This document shows positions 1-9,182 of a stretch of DNA of 64,000 nucleotides, piece after piece; the first letter of the stretch is position 1; every line of letters starts with the position of its first letter. This DNA is from Pacificoceanicola sp048553275 (lineage in GTDB: Bacteria > Pseudomonadota > Alphaproteobacteria > Rhodobacterales > Rhodobacteraceae), in the NCBI RefSeq assembly GCF_048553275.1, contig NZ_JBLZMW010000005.1:1-64000 (forward strand), read 5' to 3'. The position numbers were made by a program, and so were the translations under genes. The notes beneath the pieces are model-generated. The model had not been told where the DNA came from and ran no database searches. It was given only the letters and a program-made list of their open reading frames with translations.

Positions 1-173
1 CTTCATTCGAAATCTCCTCGTTCATCTTGCCGAGAAAATTCTACGTTTGCAGCCCCTTAAAATCGGGGGGGATTACCGGACCGGTCGCACGTACGGGTGC
101 AACGGGCGCACTCATGTCGATCTATGTACGGGACCCCGACGGCAATTTGATCGAGGTCGCCAATCCGGCTTAG
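1..173 (+). pseudogene. 3' end of a VOC (glyoxalase/dioxygenase-like) family gene, frameshifted
   Basis: Only the C-terminal end is in the window. The last 30 or so codons read RTGATGALMSIYVRDPDGN followed by LIEVANPA and stop. This is the typical end of a VOC-superfamily protein, with the metal-binding Glu in NLIEV. Upstream, the sensible frame (LLVHLAEKILRLQPLKIGG) is one nucleotide out of register. The switch falls in a run of seven G at 65-71, and deleting one G rejoins the two parts as KIGGITGPVARTG. The gene is therefore broken, or the base is a sequencing error. The substrate cannot be inferred. Confidence 0.6.
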
Positions 174-721
174 GTTTTCATCCGGATCGCCTCGGTACGG
201 AGTTCATCCATCAGTTCATCGAGCAGTTTAATCCCGAATTCATTGATCAGATGGCCATTTTCGTCCCATTGATCCCCCGTCGCGGCGATCATCACCTCGG
301 GCCCGGTCAGAAGGCGCGGGCGGAACGGCGTCAGGCAAAGGCGGGTCATATTCTGTGACCGCTCACCTCCCGCCCTCCCGGCGGCGGCAGAGACAATGGC
401 GACAGGTTTATGAAACCACGGGTTACCCTCGGTCCGGCTGATCCAGTCCAAGGCGTTCTTCAGCACGCCACTGATACCCTTGTTATATTCGGGCGTGGCC
501 ACGACAACGGCATCCGCGTTGGCGATTTGATCCGCCACGGCTTGAACTGCCGGCGGAATGCCCTCCGCGTCATGCTCGTCGGCATCGAACACGGGGAACC
601 GGATATCAGCGAGCGCGAAAGCCGACGCGCCAAACCGGCGCGCCGCCTCTTTCGCCAATAGCGTATTCGTCGATCCGGCCCGAAGCGAACCGCTGATCCC
701 CAAAAGAGTCAAATCTGTCAT
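170..721 (-). CDS. NADPH-dependent FMN reductase family protein
   Basis: 183-residue flavodoxin-like quinone/FMN reductase. The N-terminus has the phosphate-binding loop GISGSLRAGSTN (about residues 8-19), and mid-protein there is TPEYNKGISGVLKNALDW, the flavin-contacting signature of the FMN_red family. Members reduce FMN or quinones with NAD(P)H in the cytosol and often protect against oxidative or electrophile stress. The start is the ATG giving MTDLTLLGIS, which puts the beta-strand at the terminus as in homologues; a longer frame to 793 adds unrelated residues. It converges with, and overlaps by 4 nt, the broken VOC gene on the other strand. Confidence 0.9.
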   Translation of the reverse strand: MTDLTLLGISGSLRAGSTNTLLAKEAARRFGASAFALADIRFPVFDADEHDAEGIPPAVQAVADQIANADAVVVATPEYNKGISGVLKNALDWISRTEGNPWFHKPVAIVSAAAGRAGGERSQNMTRLCLTPFRPRLLTGPEVMIAATGDQWDENGHLINEFGIKLLDELMDELRTEAIRMKT

Positions 722-817
722 AGCCAAGGCCCTTTCTGCTGCTGGGTCATGAGCTACAACGCAACAGCGCCACGGCAAGCCGCGGCGCTGCAAAAGTTTC
801 GCACGAATTGGCGCAGG

Positions 818-1486
818 TTACGCGTTCGGCAGGATCACGATTTCGACGCGGCGGTTCTGGGCCTTGCCTTCAGCGGTCAGGTTGGACGCAACCGGCTGAT
901 CCTCGCCCCGGCCAATCGCGGCGATCCGGCTACCCGGCACACCTTCGGAGATCAGCACGTTCGCCACGGATTGGGCGCGGCGCTGCGACAGGTTCTGGTT
1001 ATAGGCGGCATCGCCGTCACTGTCGGTGTGGCCAATGACCTGAACCGTGGTGTTCGGATAGGCGAGCAAGCTTTGACCCACGTCCCGCAGATCGGAAACC
1101 AGTGTCGGACGCAGCGATGCGCTGTCGGTGGCAAACAGGATATCCTGCGGCATGGTCACGATCAGACGATCACCGGTGTTGCGGATATCGACGTTGTTGC
1201 CCAGCTGCTGACGCAGCTCGGCTTCCTGCTTGTCGAGCTGATTGCCGATGGCCGCACCGGCTGCCGCGCCGACGAGGGCACCGGCAACAGTCGCGCGGTT
1301 GCGCTCGCCCACGTCGCTGCCACCGGCCAGACGGCCAGTGATCGCGCCAAGGCCCGCGCCAATCAATGCGCCCTGCTTGGCCTGGCGGTTCGGATCGTTT
1401 TCACTGATCAAGGGTCCGGTGGTACAGGCGCTCAGGCCAAAGGATGCCACGACGGCGAGAAGAATCGGGGAAGTTGCCCGGATCAT
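818..1486 (-). CDS. OmpA-family outer-membrane lipoprotein with glycine-zipper
   Basis: 222-residue predicted lipoprotein. A signal peptide ends in the lipobox LSAC with lipidated Cys21. Residues about 45-100 are rich in Gly-x-x-x-Gly repeats (GALIGAGLGAITG, GALVGAAAGAAIG), a YMGG-like glycine-zipper. The C-terminal half is an OmpA peptidoglycan-binding domain with VIGHTDSDGDAAYN, LSQRRAQSV and an NRRVEI ending. It probably tethers the outer membrane to peptidoglycan, as YiaD/Pal-like proteins do. I chose the ATG at 1486 because it directly precedes the signal peptide; the open frame to 1570 would add 28 non-signal residues. Confidence 0.92.
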   Translation of the reverse strand: MIRATSPILLAVVASFGLSACTTGPLISENDPNRQAKQGALIGAGLGAITGRLAGGSDVGERNRATVAGALVGAAAGAAIGNQLDKQEAELRQQLGNNVDIRNTGDRLIVTMPQDILFATDSASLRPTLVSDLRDVGQSLLAYPNTTVQVIGHTDSDGDAAYNQNLSQRRAQSVANVLISEGVPGSRIAAIGRGEDQPVASNLTAEGKAQNRRVEIVILPNA

Positions 1487-1525
1487 AGAGAAGCCTCTCA
1501 GGTTTAATTGCCCTCCATTCATGAG

Positions 1526-1562
1526 GGCTATCATGCTTGATATACAATAACATTGGATAGCC
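1526..1562. promoter_or_regulatory. AT-rich upstream region with a 7-bp inverted repeat
   Basis: Upstream of the OmpA-like lipoprotein, GGCTATC (1526-1532) and GATAGCC (1556-1562) form an inverted repeat flanking an AT-rich core that contains TATAC. This could be a promoter/operator for the leftward gene. No recognised factor motif was identified. Confidence 0.25.
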
Positions 1563-1621
1563 TCGCACATAAGTCACGAGAAAATCGGCAAAGCTCCGCC
1601 CATCAAACGCTGCATTTCCCG

Positions 1622-2458
1622 TCAGGCCTCTTCGCGCGCGGCCTCCCAGGCGAGGATCGCGCGTTTGACGGGAATGCCCCAATGATAGCCGCCCAGCCCG
1701 CCAGATTTCCGCAGGGCGCGATGACAGGGGATCAAATAGCTGATCGGATTGCGCCCCACAGCGGTGCCCACGGCACGCACAGCCTTGGGATGTGCAATGG
1801 CCTGCGCAATTTCCGAGTATGTGGTGACATGGCCCGAAGGGATCTGCATCAAGGCTTCCCAGACCTTGATCTGGAACGGCGCCCCGATCAGGTACAACGG
1901 CAGCGGTCCGTCCTGCTGCACCCCGAAAGCCTGCAGCGCCCAGGGTCTGAGCCGAATGGGGTCCTCGATGAACGCCGCGTTGGGCCAGCGCCCGACCAGA
2001 TCCTTCATGGTGTCCTCTGCCGTGGTCTCGGCCGCGAACCCGATGCCACAGATCCCCTTGTCCGTGCCCATGACGAGCGCCGGGCCAAACGGGCTCTCGA
2101 ACCACCCCCAGTAAATCGTCAGCCCCTGCCCCGCGCGCGCGTAATCGCCAGGGCTCATCGCCTCCCAGCGCAGGAACAGATCGTGCAGCCGTCCGCCCCC
2201 GGAGAGGCCGGATTCATGCGCCGCATCGAGCGTCGTGAACTTCTGCTGCAACAGCCGCTTGGCGTGGCTCAGGGTCAGGTATTGTTGATATCGTTTGGGC
2301 GACACGCCCGCCCATTTGCTGAACAGGCGCTGAAAATGCGCCGGGCTCATGCCGATCTCGCCCGCCAGATCGTCCAGCGTGGCCTGCGGCCCAAGCGTGT
2401 CCACCGCGTCGATCGCGCGGCGCATCACGTGGAAATGGTATGAATCGCTCTGTGTCAT
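1622..2458 (-). CDS. AraC-type HTH / methylated-DNA-[protein]-cysteine S-methyltransferase fusion
   Basis: 278 residues. Residues about 10-105 are an AraC-family helix-turn-helix (MSPAHFQRLFSKWAGVSPKR). The C-terminal half is an O6-alkylguanine-DNA alkyltransferase domain with the suicidal Cys in IPCHR (Cys245) and the preceding VGRNPISYLIPCHR signature. The enzyme moves alkyl groups from O6-alkylguanine to its own cysteine. The layout matches E. coli Ada without the N-terminal zinc/phosphotriester-sensing domain (E. coli Ada is about 354 residues), so Ada-style self-activation by phosphotriester repair should be absent. Whether it still regulates transcription is unknown. Confidence 0.92.
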   Translation of the reverse strand: MTQSDSYHFHVMRRAIDAVDTLGPQATLDDLAGEIGMSPAHFQRLFSKWAGVSPKRYQQYLTLSHAKRLLQQKFTTLDAAHESGLSGGGRLHDLFLRWEAMSPGDYARAGQGLTIYWGWFESPFGPALVMGTDKGICGIGFAAETTAEDTMKDLVGRWPNAAFIEDPIRLRPWALQAFGVQQDGPLPLYLIGAPFQIKVWEALMQIPSGHVTTYSEIAQAIAHPKAVRAVGTAVGRNPISYLIPCHRALRKSGGLGGYHWGIPVKRAILAWEAAREEA

Positions 2459-2514
2459 GGATCGCAGGCTAGGCGTATCCTGCCCTGCCCGCGACCCGCT
2501 TCTTGCGCTTTGAC

Positions 2515-3210
2515 TCAGGCTATTGTGCGCCTGCGCCGGATAACAGCCAGACCGCCAAGCGCCGCGAGCAAGAGCGGCAGACCCGCTGGCAACGGAACAG
2601 CGGCGGTGTAGTAGAAATTCCGGTAAAAGCTGGACTGGGCATTGCCATCTTCGGACGGTGCCGTGTTGGGATCGAAATAATTGTAAAACGGGACATATCC
2701 CGCCCCACCGGCATCATAGGAGCCACTTGCCGTTACGGCGAAGGTGACCACGAAGGGCACCGATCCGTTCACCTCCGTCACGGCAAAGATGTCCGGACTG
2801 GTGATGCCAACGGTCAGCGGATCAATCCAGCCGGATCCACCGCTGACGATGGTGACGACAGCGCGGGTAAAGACCGGACCGGCAAGGATAGACGTCGTGC
2901 CTTCGTAAACGAGGGTCGCGCCAGACATGGAGGCAACGCTCATAGTCTCGCCCGCGGCGTTGATCGACCCATCCATGGCGAGGCCAAATTCCTCAAGGCC
3001 CCACCAAAGCTGATCCCAGGCGGCGGAATCAAAGCCCGAATAGGTCCAGGTTGCAGTGCCGGTATTGGGACCATAGTTGCTGAACGCAAAACCTGACCCC
3101 GAGTAGCTCGTCCCGCCAGGCGCCGGATAGCCCGCCAGAGTCGCGGAATGGGCCGCCGATCCGAGCATCAAGACACCGATCAGTGCAGCAATTCGTTCAA
3201 GAAATTTCAT
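2515..3210 (-). CDS. VPLPA-CTERM exported protein
   Basis: 231 residues with an N-terminal signal peptide (cleavage probably after AAHS). The C-terminal tripartite signal starts AVPLPAGLPLLLAALGG, a hydrophobic helix, and ends in a basic IRRRR cluster. That is the VPLPA-CTERM sorting class, related to PEP-CTERM, which in Rhodobacteraceae is processed by an exosortase. No exosortase gene lies in this window. The middle is Ser/Gly/Thr/aromatic-rich and matches no catalytic family I recognise. An extracellular or surface-matrix role is inferred only from the sorting signal. Confidence 0.8.
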   Translation of the reverse strand: MKFLERIAALIGVLMLGSAAHSATLAGYPAPGGTSYSGSGFAFSNYGPNTGTATWTYSGFDSAAWDQLWWGLEEFGLAMDGSINAAGETMSVASMSGATLVYEGTTSILAGPVFTRAVVTIVSGGSGWIDPLTVGITSPDIFAVTEVNGSVPFVVTFAVTASGSYDAGGAGYVPFYNYFDPNTAPSEDGNAQSSFYRNFYYTAAVPLPAGLPLLLAALGGLAVIRRRRTIA

Positions 3211-3403
3211 TTTGAAGTCCTCCCTATCGCTCTGTTGAATGCAGGTATCTTACCATAAAACACGGCAATCTTTGACGGCGGCGGCACGGGTTTTGTGTCA
3301 AGCCCGCCCGCCTCCCGCCCCGGAGCCGACCTGCCAAGGCGCCAGGCCTCGTACTGCGCACTCGGACTTGCCCGGGACGACTTTGCAGTCCATACCTCCG
3401 CGC

Positions 3404-4048
3404 ATGGCCAAACAGCTCGACTATCATACGATCCGAGAGATCTTCACCCGCTTTCAGGACTCCGAACCGGAGCCGAAAGGCGAGCTTAACCACGTCAACG
3501 CCTATACGCTTGTCGTCGCTGTGGCGCTCTCTGCTCAGGCGACGGATGCCGGGGTGAACAAGGCAACCGAAACGCTTTTCCAGATCGCGGACACGCCCGA
3601 AAAGATGCTTGCCCTTGGCGAAGACGGGGTGATCGAGCACATCAAGACCATTGGCCTCTTTCGCAACAAGGCCAAGAACGTCATCAAGCTGTCCCGCATC
3701 CTTGTCGAGCAATACGGCTCCGAAGTCCCCTGCTCGCGGGCCGCGCTGGAATCCCTGCCGGGCGTCGGGCGCAAAACGGCGAACGTGGTGCTCAACATGT
3801 GGTGGCACTACCCCGCGCAGGCCGTGGACACGCATATCTTCCGGGTCGGAAACCGCAGCGGCATCTGCCCCGGCAAGGATGTCGTCGCAGTCGAGCGCGC
3901 CATCGAGGATCACATCCCCGTCGATTTTCAACAGCACGCGCATCACTGGCTGATCCTGCACGGGCGCTATATTTGCGTGGCGCGGAAACCGAAATGCAAG
4001 GCCTGCCTGATAAGCGATCTGTGCCAATTCGAGGAAAAGACTGCATGA
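3404..4048 (+). CDS. nth: endonuclease III
   Basis: 214-residue DNA glycosylase/AP lyase of base-excision repair that removes oxidised pyrimidines. The helix-hairpin-helix LPGVGRKTANVVL carries the catalytic Lys, followed by the catalytic Asp in AVDTHIFRV. The C-terminus has the 4Fe-4S ligand pattern C-X6-C-X2-C-X5-C (CVARKPKCKACLISDLC). The start is the ATG at 3404 (MAKQLDYHTIREIF), matching family length; about 55 extra codons upstream look non-coding. The stop overlaps the next gene's start as ATGA, implying translational coupling. Confidence 0.96.
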   Translation: MAKQLDYHTIREIFTRFQDSEPEPKGELNHVNAYTLVVAVALSAQATDAGVNKATETLFQIADTPEKMLALGEDGVIEHIKTIGLFRNKAKNVIKLSRILVEQYGSEVPCSRAALESLPGVGRKTANVVLNMWWHYPAQAVDTHIFRVGNRSGICPGKDVVAVERAIEDHIPVDFQQHAHHWLILHGRYICVARKPKCKACLISDLCQFEEKTA

Positions 4049-5037
4049 GCAAGAAGTACAAAGTCATCGGCATCGGCAACGCCGTCGTCGATGTGATCAG
4101 CCGCGCCGAAGATACCTTCCTTGACCTGATGGGCATCGAAAAGGGCATCATGCAACTGGTCGAGCAGGAGCGCGGCCAGACACTCTATGCCGCGATGGAA
4201 GACCGGGTACAGACGCCCGGCGGATCCGTTGCGAACACAATCGCCGGGATTGGCACGCTGGGTTTGCCGACGGCTTTCATCGGCCGGGTCCACGACGATG
4301 CGCTTGGGCGTTTCTATGCGGATGCGATGACCAAGGAGGGCATCGATTTCGTCAACCCGCCAGTGCCGGGGGGCGAGCTGCCGACCTCGCGCAGCATGAT
4401 CTTCGTCTCGCCCGACGGTGAGCGCTCGATGAACACCTATCTCGGGATTTCCTCCGAGCTGGGGCCCGAAGACGTCAGCGAAAAGGTCACCGGAGAGGCC
4501 GAAATCGTCTTTCTCGAAGGCTATCTCTTTGACAAACCCAAGGGCAAGGAGGCCTTCCTGCGTGCCGCGCGCACCTGCCACGCGGCGGGCGGCATGGCCG
4601 GGATCGCCATTTCTGATCCATTCTGCGTCGAGCGTCATCGCGCGGACTTCCTCACCCTGATCGAAAACGAGATGGACTATGTCATCGGCAACGAGGCCGA
4701 GATCCGCTCGCTCTATCAGAATGATGATCTTGAAGCCGATCTGGCGGCTGTCGCGGCAATCTGCCCGCTGGTGGTCTGTACCCGCTCAGGCGATGGCGTC
4801 ACCATCATCCGCAATGGCGAACGCTTCGATATTCCGGTGGAAAAAGTTGTCCCTGTCGACGCAACCGGCGCCGGGGACCAATTCGCCGCGGGCTTTCTCT
4901 ATGGTCTCGCAACCGGCGTCGACATGAAAACCGCCGGGCGTATGGGATGCACGGCTGCGAGCGAAGTCATCCGGCACATCGGCCCGCGCCCGGAGGCGAA
5001 CATGCAGGCACTGTTCCGCCATACAGGCCTGATCTAG
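4045..5037 (+). CDS. PfkB-family carbohydrate kinase, adenosine kinase-like
   Basis: 330-residue ribokinase/PfkB-fold kinase. The N-terminal GIGNAVVDVIS strand-loop and the C-terminal signature DATGAGDQFAAGFLYG (anion hole and catalytic Asp) are both present, plus the first PfkB motif around GGSVANTIAGIGTLG. Alphaproteobacterial proteins of this type are usually annotated adenosine kinase; the sequence alone does not fix the substrate. It starts within the nth stop codon (ATGA), so the two are probably one operon, a DNA-repair gene with a nucleoside-salvage-type kinase. Confidence 0.85.
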   Translation: MSKKYKVIGIGNAVVDVISRAEDTFLDLMGIEKGIMQLVEQERGQTLYAAMEDRVQTPGGSVANTIAGIGTLGLPTAFIGRVHDDALGRFYADAMTKEGIDFVNPPVPGGELPTSRSMIFVSPDGERSMNTYLGISSELGPEDVSEKVTGEAEIVFLEGYLFDKPKGKEAFLRAARTCHAAGGMAGIAISDPFCVERHRADFLTLIENEMDYVIGNEAEIRSLYQNDDLEADLAAVAAICPLVVCTRSGDGVTIIRNGERFDIPVEKVVPVDATGAGDQFAAGFLYGLATGVDMKTAGRMGCTAASEVIRHIGPRPEANMQALFRHTGLI

Positions 5038-5130
5038 CGGCGATTTTACGCTTGGTTCACGGAGTGGGCCTTTGGGATTTGCGCCACCGGGAGTAGCCTT
5101 TTCGACAAAGGTATTTTTCCGGAGCATTTC

Positions 5131-6318
5131 ATGACGCGGTACATTGTCCTGCGCGACACGTCAGGGAATTGGTGCAGATCAACGGTTCCCGTGGTTCGCA
5201 CCATCCGGCCAAATGACCCTGATCAGCCGGGCGTGCCGTATTTGTCCATCTGGGAGCTGACGCCATCCGAAGTCGATGAAATCGCGAAAGATCCGTCCTA
5301 CCTGCGCGTCACCCCGGTCATGCCCACCCGCTTGCTGGCCCCGGAGCCGATGGACGATGTCAGAAGCTCGGATCTGGTGCCCGGGTGGGGTTCGGTCGCG
5401 GTTGGTGCCGATTCGACGCCCTATTCGGGAAAAGGCGTGCGTGTGGCTTTGCTCGACACCGGGATCGACGCGCGCCACCCCTGTTTCAAAGGGCTGTCCC
5501 TGACAACCCGCGATTTCGTCGGCACAGGAATTGACGACGTGAACGGTCACGGCACGCATCTTGCCGGGACCATCCTTGGGCGCGATCTCGGGGGCATGCG
5601 GATCGGCGTGGCGCGCGGCATGACAACCCTCGTGGCGGCCAAGACACTGACCGACACAGGACAGGGCCGCACCGACGAATTCCTTCATGCGCTGCTCTGG
5701 GCCTTGACGGAGAAGGCCGACATCATCGGCTTTTCCCTCGCCTTCGACACCCCCGCCTACGAAGAGCAACTGGCCGCCGAAGGGTACCCGCAGACGCTCG
5801 CCAAGAATGCCGCAATTCATGCCTATCGCGGCAATCTCCGGGTGTTCGAGACGATCCTGAGCATGATGGACCGTGAGACCCGTCCGCTTATCCTTGGCGC
5901 CGTCGGCAATGACAGCCTGCGGACCATTTCGCCCGACTTCGTGACCGGTCCCGCCTCTCCGGCCGCAGCGCGCGGCGTGTTGACCGTCGGCGCCATTGGC
6001 CCAAGCAGCACGGGTTACGTCCAGGCTCCGTTCAGCAACATCGGGCCGCTCCTTGTGGCGCCCGGGGTCGGCATCGTGTCAGCCTGCCCCGGTGGAGATG
6101 TGCGCAGCATGAACGGCAGCTCCATGGCCATGGCGCATGGGGTCGGCGTTGCGGCGCTTTGGGCCGAACACCTGCGCGAGACCGGCGCGCCCCTCAATGC
6201 GGAGACGCTGGCAGCCGCCCTGATCGGCGCAACAACCTATGATGGGATCTCACCGGATGTCGGCCTTTATGATCGCGGGCAGGGTCTGATTCAGGCGCCG
6301 CTTGCCCGGAACGATTGA
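5131..6318 (+). CDS. S8 family (subtilisin-like) serine peptidase, no signal peptide
   Basis: 395 residues. The subtilase triad is visible: Asp109 in ALLDTGIDARHP, His140 in GHGTHLAGTI, and Ser331 in NGSSMAMAHGVGVAALW (the canonical GTSMA is GSSMA here). About 100 residues precede the catalytic domain, with no hydrophobic signal peptide or lipobox, so a cytosolic location is inferred, unlike most subtilisins. The N-terminal part could be an inhibitor-like or substrate-recognition region; I do not recognise it. A GGAG 6 nt before the ATG supports the start. It stands alone between the kinase and, convergently, polA. Confidence 0.88.
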   Translation: MTRYIVLRDTSGNWCRSTVPVVRTIRPNDPDQPGVPYLSIWELTPSEVDEIAKDPSYLRVTPVMPTRLLAPEPMDDVRSSDLVPGWGSVAVGADSTPYSGKGVRVALLDTGIDARHPCFKGLSLTTRDFVGTGIDDVNGHGTHLAGTILGRDLGGMRIGVARGMTTLVAAKTLTDTGQGRTDEFLHALLWALTEKADIIGFSLAFDTPAYEEQLAAEGYPQTLAKNAAIHAYRGNLRVFETILSMMDRETRPLILGAVGNDSLRTISPDFVTGPASPAAARGVLTVGAIGPSSTGYVQAPFSNIGPLLVAPGVGIVSACPGGDVRSMNGSSMAMAHGVGVAALWAEHLRETGAPLNAETLAAALIGATTYDGISPDVGLYDRGQGLIQAPLARND

Positions 6319-6335
6319 GCAAACGAGCCCGGCAG

Positions 6336-9143
6336 TCAGTGCGCCTCGGCCCAGTTTGCCCCCTGACCCGCGTCGACGATGAGCGGCACGTCCAGCTTGA
6401 CCACCGGCTCCGCCGCCCCCTGCATCACATCGCGCGCCGCGCCGATCAGATCATCCACCGCGGCCGTCTCCACTTCGAAAATCAGTTCATCGTGGACCTG
6501 CAGCAGCATTTTTGCAGGCAGCCCCTCGATCGCCTTCGGCATCCGGACCATAGCGCGCCGGATAATGTCCGCCGCCGTGCCCTGAATGGGCGCGTTGATC
6601 GCGGCGCGTTTGGCAAAGCCCGCGCGCGGGCCTTTGGCGGCAATCTCGGGCGTGTGGATCACCCGACCAAACAGCGTCTCGACCCGCTTGTGCTCGGTGG
6701 CAAAGGCAATGGTCTCGTCCATATAGGCCTTGATCCCCGGGAAGCGCTCGAAATACCGGTCAATAAAGCCCTGCGCCTCGGCGCGCGGAATGCGCAGGTT
6801 GCGGGCAAGGCCAAAGCCGGAAATGCCGTAGATCACACCGAAGTTGATCGCCTTGGCCTGACGGCGAATCTCCGGCGTCATCTCCTCCATCGGCACGTTG
6901 AACATCTCGGAAGCGGTCATGGCGTGGATGTCCTGCCCGTCGCGGAAGGCGTCCTTGAGAGCGTCGATCCCGGCCATATGGGCTAGAATCCTCAGTTCGA
7001 TCTGGGAGTAGTCGAGACTGACCAGAACCTTGCCCTCGTCGGCCACGAACGCCTCGCGAATGCGCCGCCCCTCTTCGCTTCGCACCGGAATGTTTTGCAG
7101 GTTCGGATCATTCGACGCCATCCGCCCGGTGGTTGCCCCGCTTTGCAGGTAAGACGTATGAACGCGGCCGGTTTCCTTGTTGATGTGCTCCTGAAGCGCA
7201 TCGGTGTAGGTCGATTTCAGCTTGGACAGTTGCCGCCAGTCGAGCACGCGGGCGGGCAGATCATGCTCGGTCGCGAGGTCTTCGAGAATGTCGGCGCCGG
7301 TGGCATAGGCCCCTGTCTTGCCCTTCTTGCCGCCCTCAAGCCCCATCTTGTCAAAGAGAATCTCGCCAAGCTGCTTGGGCGAGCCGACGTTGAAGCTTTC
7401 ACCGGCAAGCGCGTGGATTTCCGCCTCCAACCCGGCCATCTTCTGGGCAAAGGCATTGGACATGCGTGACAGCACTTCGCGGTCCACCTTGATCCCGGCC
7501 ATCTCCATCGTCTTGAGCACCGGCACAAGGGGCCGTTCCAGCCCCTCGTAGACCCGCGTAACCTTGGCTCTGTGAAGCTGCGGCTTGAAGGTCAGCCACA
7601 GGCGCAGGGTAATGTCCGCATCCTCGGCGGCATATTTCACCGCCGTTTCGATCGGCACCTGGTCAAAGGTGATCTGCTTCTTGCCACTGCCAAGCAGATC
7701 CTTGATCGGGATGGGCTTGTGCGACAGATACCGCTCCGAGAGCGTGTCCATGCCGTGACCATGCAGCCCGGCATTCATCGCATAGGACATCAGCATGGTG
7801 TCGTCGATCGGCGCGACCTCGACGCCATAGCGCGAGAAGACCTTGGCATCGTATTTCATGTTCTGCCCGATCTTCAGCACCGCCGGGTCTTCCAGCAGTG
7901 GCTTCAGAGCGTCCAGCGCTTCGTTCAGCCCCAACTGCCCCTCGGCCAGATCGTCGTTGCCGAACAGATCGTCGCCAGCGTTCTCGCGGTGGGTCAGCGG
8001 GATGTAACACGCCTCCCCCGGCACCACGCTCAGCGAGATCCCGACAAGATCACAGGCCATCTCATTGAGGCCCGTGGTCTCCGTATCGACGGCCACATAC
8101 CCCCGCTCCCGCGCCTGCGCGATCCAACGCTCCAGCGCCGCCATGTCGGACACGCATTCGTATGTCTCGGGATCAATCGCGGGCCAGTCCGGTGCCTCCT
8201 CCGGCGGGTTCGCGCCTTCGGGCGTGGTGTCCGGCATGGTCGGGGCCTCGACGCCCAGTTTGTCCGACACGCGCTTGGTCAGGGTGCGGAACTCCATCTT
8301 GGTCAGAAAACCAAGCAAATCCTCCGCCACGGGCTCGCGCACTTCGAGATCATCAAGCGTGAAGGGCAGATCCATCTGCTCGTCCAGCTGCACAAGCTTC
8401 TTCGACAGCTCGATCTGTTCGCGGTGCTCGATCAGGGTCTGCCGCCGCTTCGGCTGTTTGATCTCTTCGGCCCGGTCCAGCAACTCTTCGAGCGAGCCAA
8501 ACTCGTTGATCAGCAAAGCCGCCGTCTTGATCCCGATGCCCGGCGCGCCCGGGACGTTATCGACCGAATCCCCTGCCAGGGCCTGCACATCCACCACGCG
8601 CTCCGGGCCGACGCCGAATTTCTCCTCGACGCCTTCGCGGTCAATGCGCTTGTTCTTCATCGGGTCGAGCATCTCGACGCCGCCGCCGACCAATTGCATC
8701 AGGTCCTTGTCGCTCGACAGGATCGTGACCCGCCCCCCCGCTTCACGCGCCTGTCGTGCCAGCGTGGCCATGATGTCGTCGGCCTCAAAGCCTTCGATCT
8801 CCTTGCAGGCAATATTGAACGCAAGTGTCGCCTCGCGGGTCAGCGGGATCTGCGGGCGCAGGTCTTCTGGCATGGCCTCGCGGTTGGCCTTGTACAAATC
8901 GTACATATCATTGCGGAAGGTGTGGCTCCCCTTGTCGAAGATCACCGCCACATGCGTCGGGGCTTCGGGACCGGTATTCTCTTCGATGTAACGCTGCAGC
9001 ATGTTGCAAAAGCCGCTGACCGCCCCGATCGGCAACCCGTCGGATTTCCGCGTCAGAGGCGGCAGCGCATGGAACGCCCGGAAAATATAGGCCGAGCCAT
9101 CAATCAAATGAAGATGGCAGCCCTTGCCGAAGTTCTCGCCCAT
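6336..9143 (-). CDS. polA: DNA polymerase I
   Basis: 935 residues in three parts. The 5'-3' exonuclease occupies about 1-290 (HLIDGSAYIFRAFH; SSDKDLMQLV; GDSVDNVPGAPGIG). The 3'-5' proofreading domain occupies about 320-520 with an intact DxE (VAVDTETTGL). The family A polymerase domain follows, with the catalytic motif DYSQIELRILAH and the terminal QVHDELIFEV. Proofreading therefore looks functional. The start is the ATG at 9143 (MGENFGKGCHL); the open frame continues to 9320 without a plausible N-terminus. It fills gaps in replication and repair. Its 3' end converges closely with the S8 peptidase gene. Confidence 0.97.
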   Translation of the reverse strand: MGENFGKGCHLHLIDGSAYIFRAFHALPPLTRKSDGLPIGAVSGFCNMLQRYIEENTGPEAPTHVAVIFDKGSHTFRNDMYDLYKANREAMPEDLRPQIPLTREATLAFNIACKEIEGFEADDIMATLARQAREAGGRVTILSSDKDLMQLVGGGVEMLDPMKNKRIDREGVEEKFGVGPERVVDVQALAGDSVDNVPGAPGIGIKTAALLINEFGSLEELLDRAEEIKQPKRRQTLIEHREQIELSKKLVQLDEQMDLPFTLDDLEVREPVAEDLLGFLTKMEFRTLTKRVSDKLGVEAPTMPDTTPEGANPPEEAPDWPAIDPETYECVSDMAALERWIAQARERGYVAVDTETTGLNEMACDLVGISLSVVPGEACYIPLTHRENAGDDLFGNDDLAEGQLGLNEALDALKPLLEDPAVLKIGQNMKYDAKVFSRYGVEVAPIDDTMLMSYAMNAGLHGHGMDTLSERYLSHKPIPIKDLLGSGKKQITFDQVPIETAVKYAAEDADITLRLWLTFKPQLHRAKVTRVYEGLERPLVPVLKTMEMAGIKVDREVLSRMSNAFAQKMAGLEAEIHALAGESFNVGSPKQLGEILFDKMGLEGGKKGKTGAYATGADILEDLATEHDLPARVLDWRQLSKLKSTYTDALQEHINKETGRVHTSYLQSGATTGRMASNDPNLQNIPVRSEEGRRIREAFVADEGKVLVSLDYSQIELRILAHMAGIDALKDAFRDGQDIHAMTASEMFNVPMEEMTPEIRRQAKAINFGVIYGISGFGLARNLRIPRAEAQGFIDRYFERFPGIKAYMDETIAFATEHKRVETLFGRVIHTPEIAAKGPRAGFAKRAAINAPIQGTAADIIRRAMVRMPKAIEGLPAKMLLQVHDELIFEVETAAVDDLIGAARDVMQGAAEPVVKLDVPLIVDAGQGANWAEAH

Positions 9144-9182
9144 GGTACACCTCTGGAATTCCTGTTCAGAGGCCTGTTTGCC

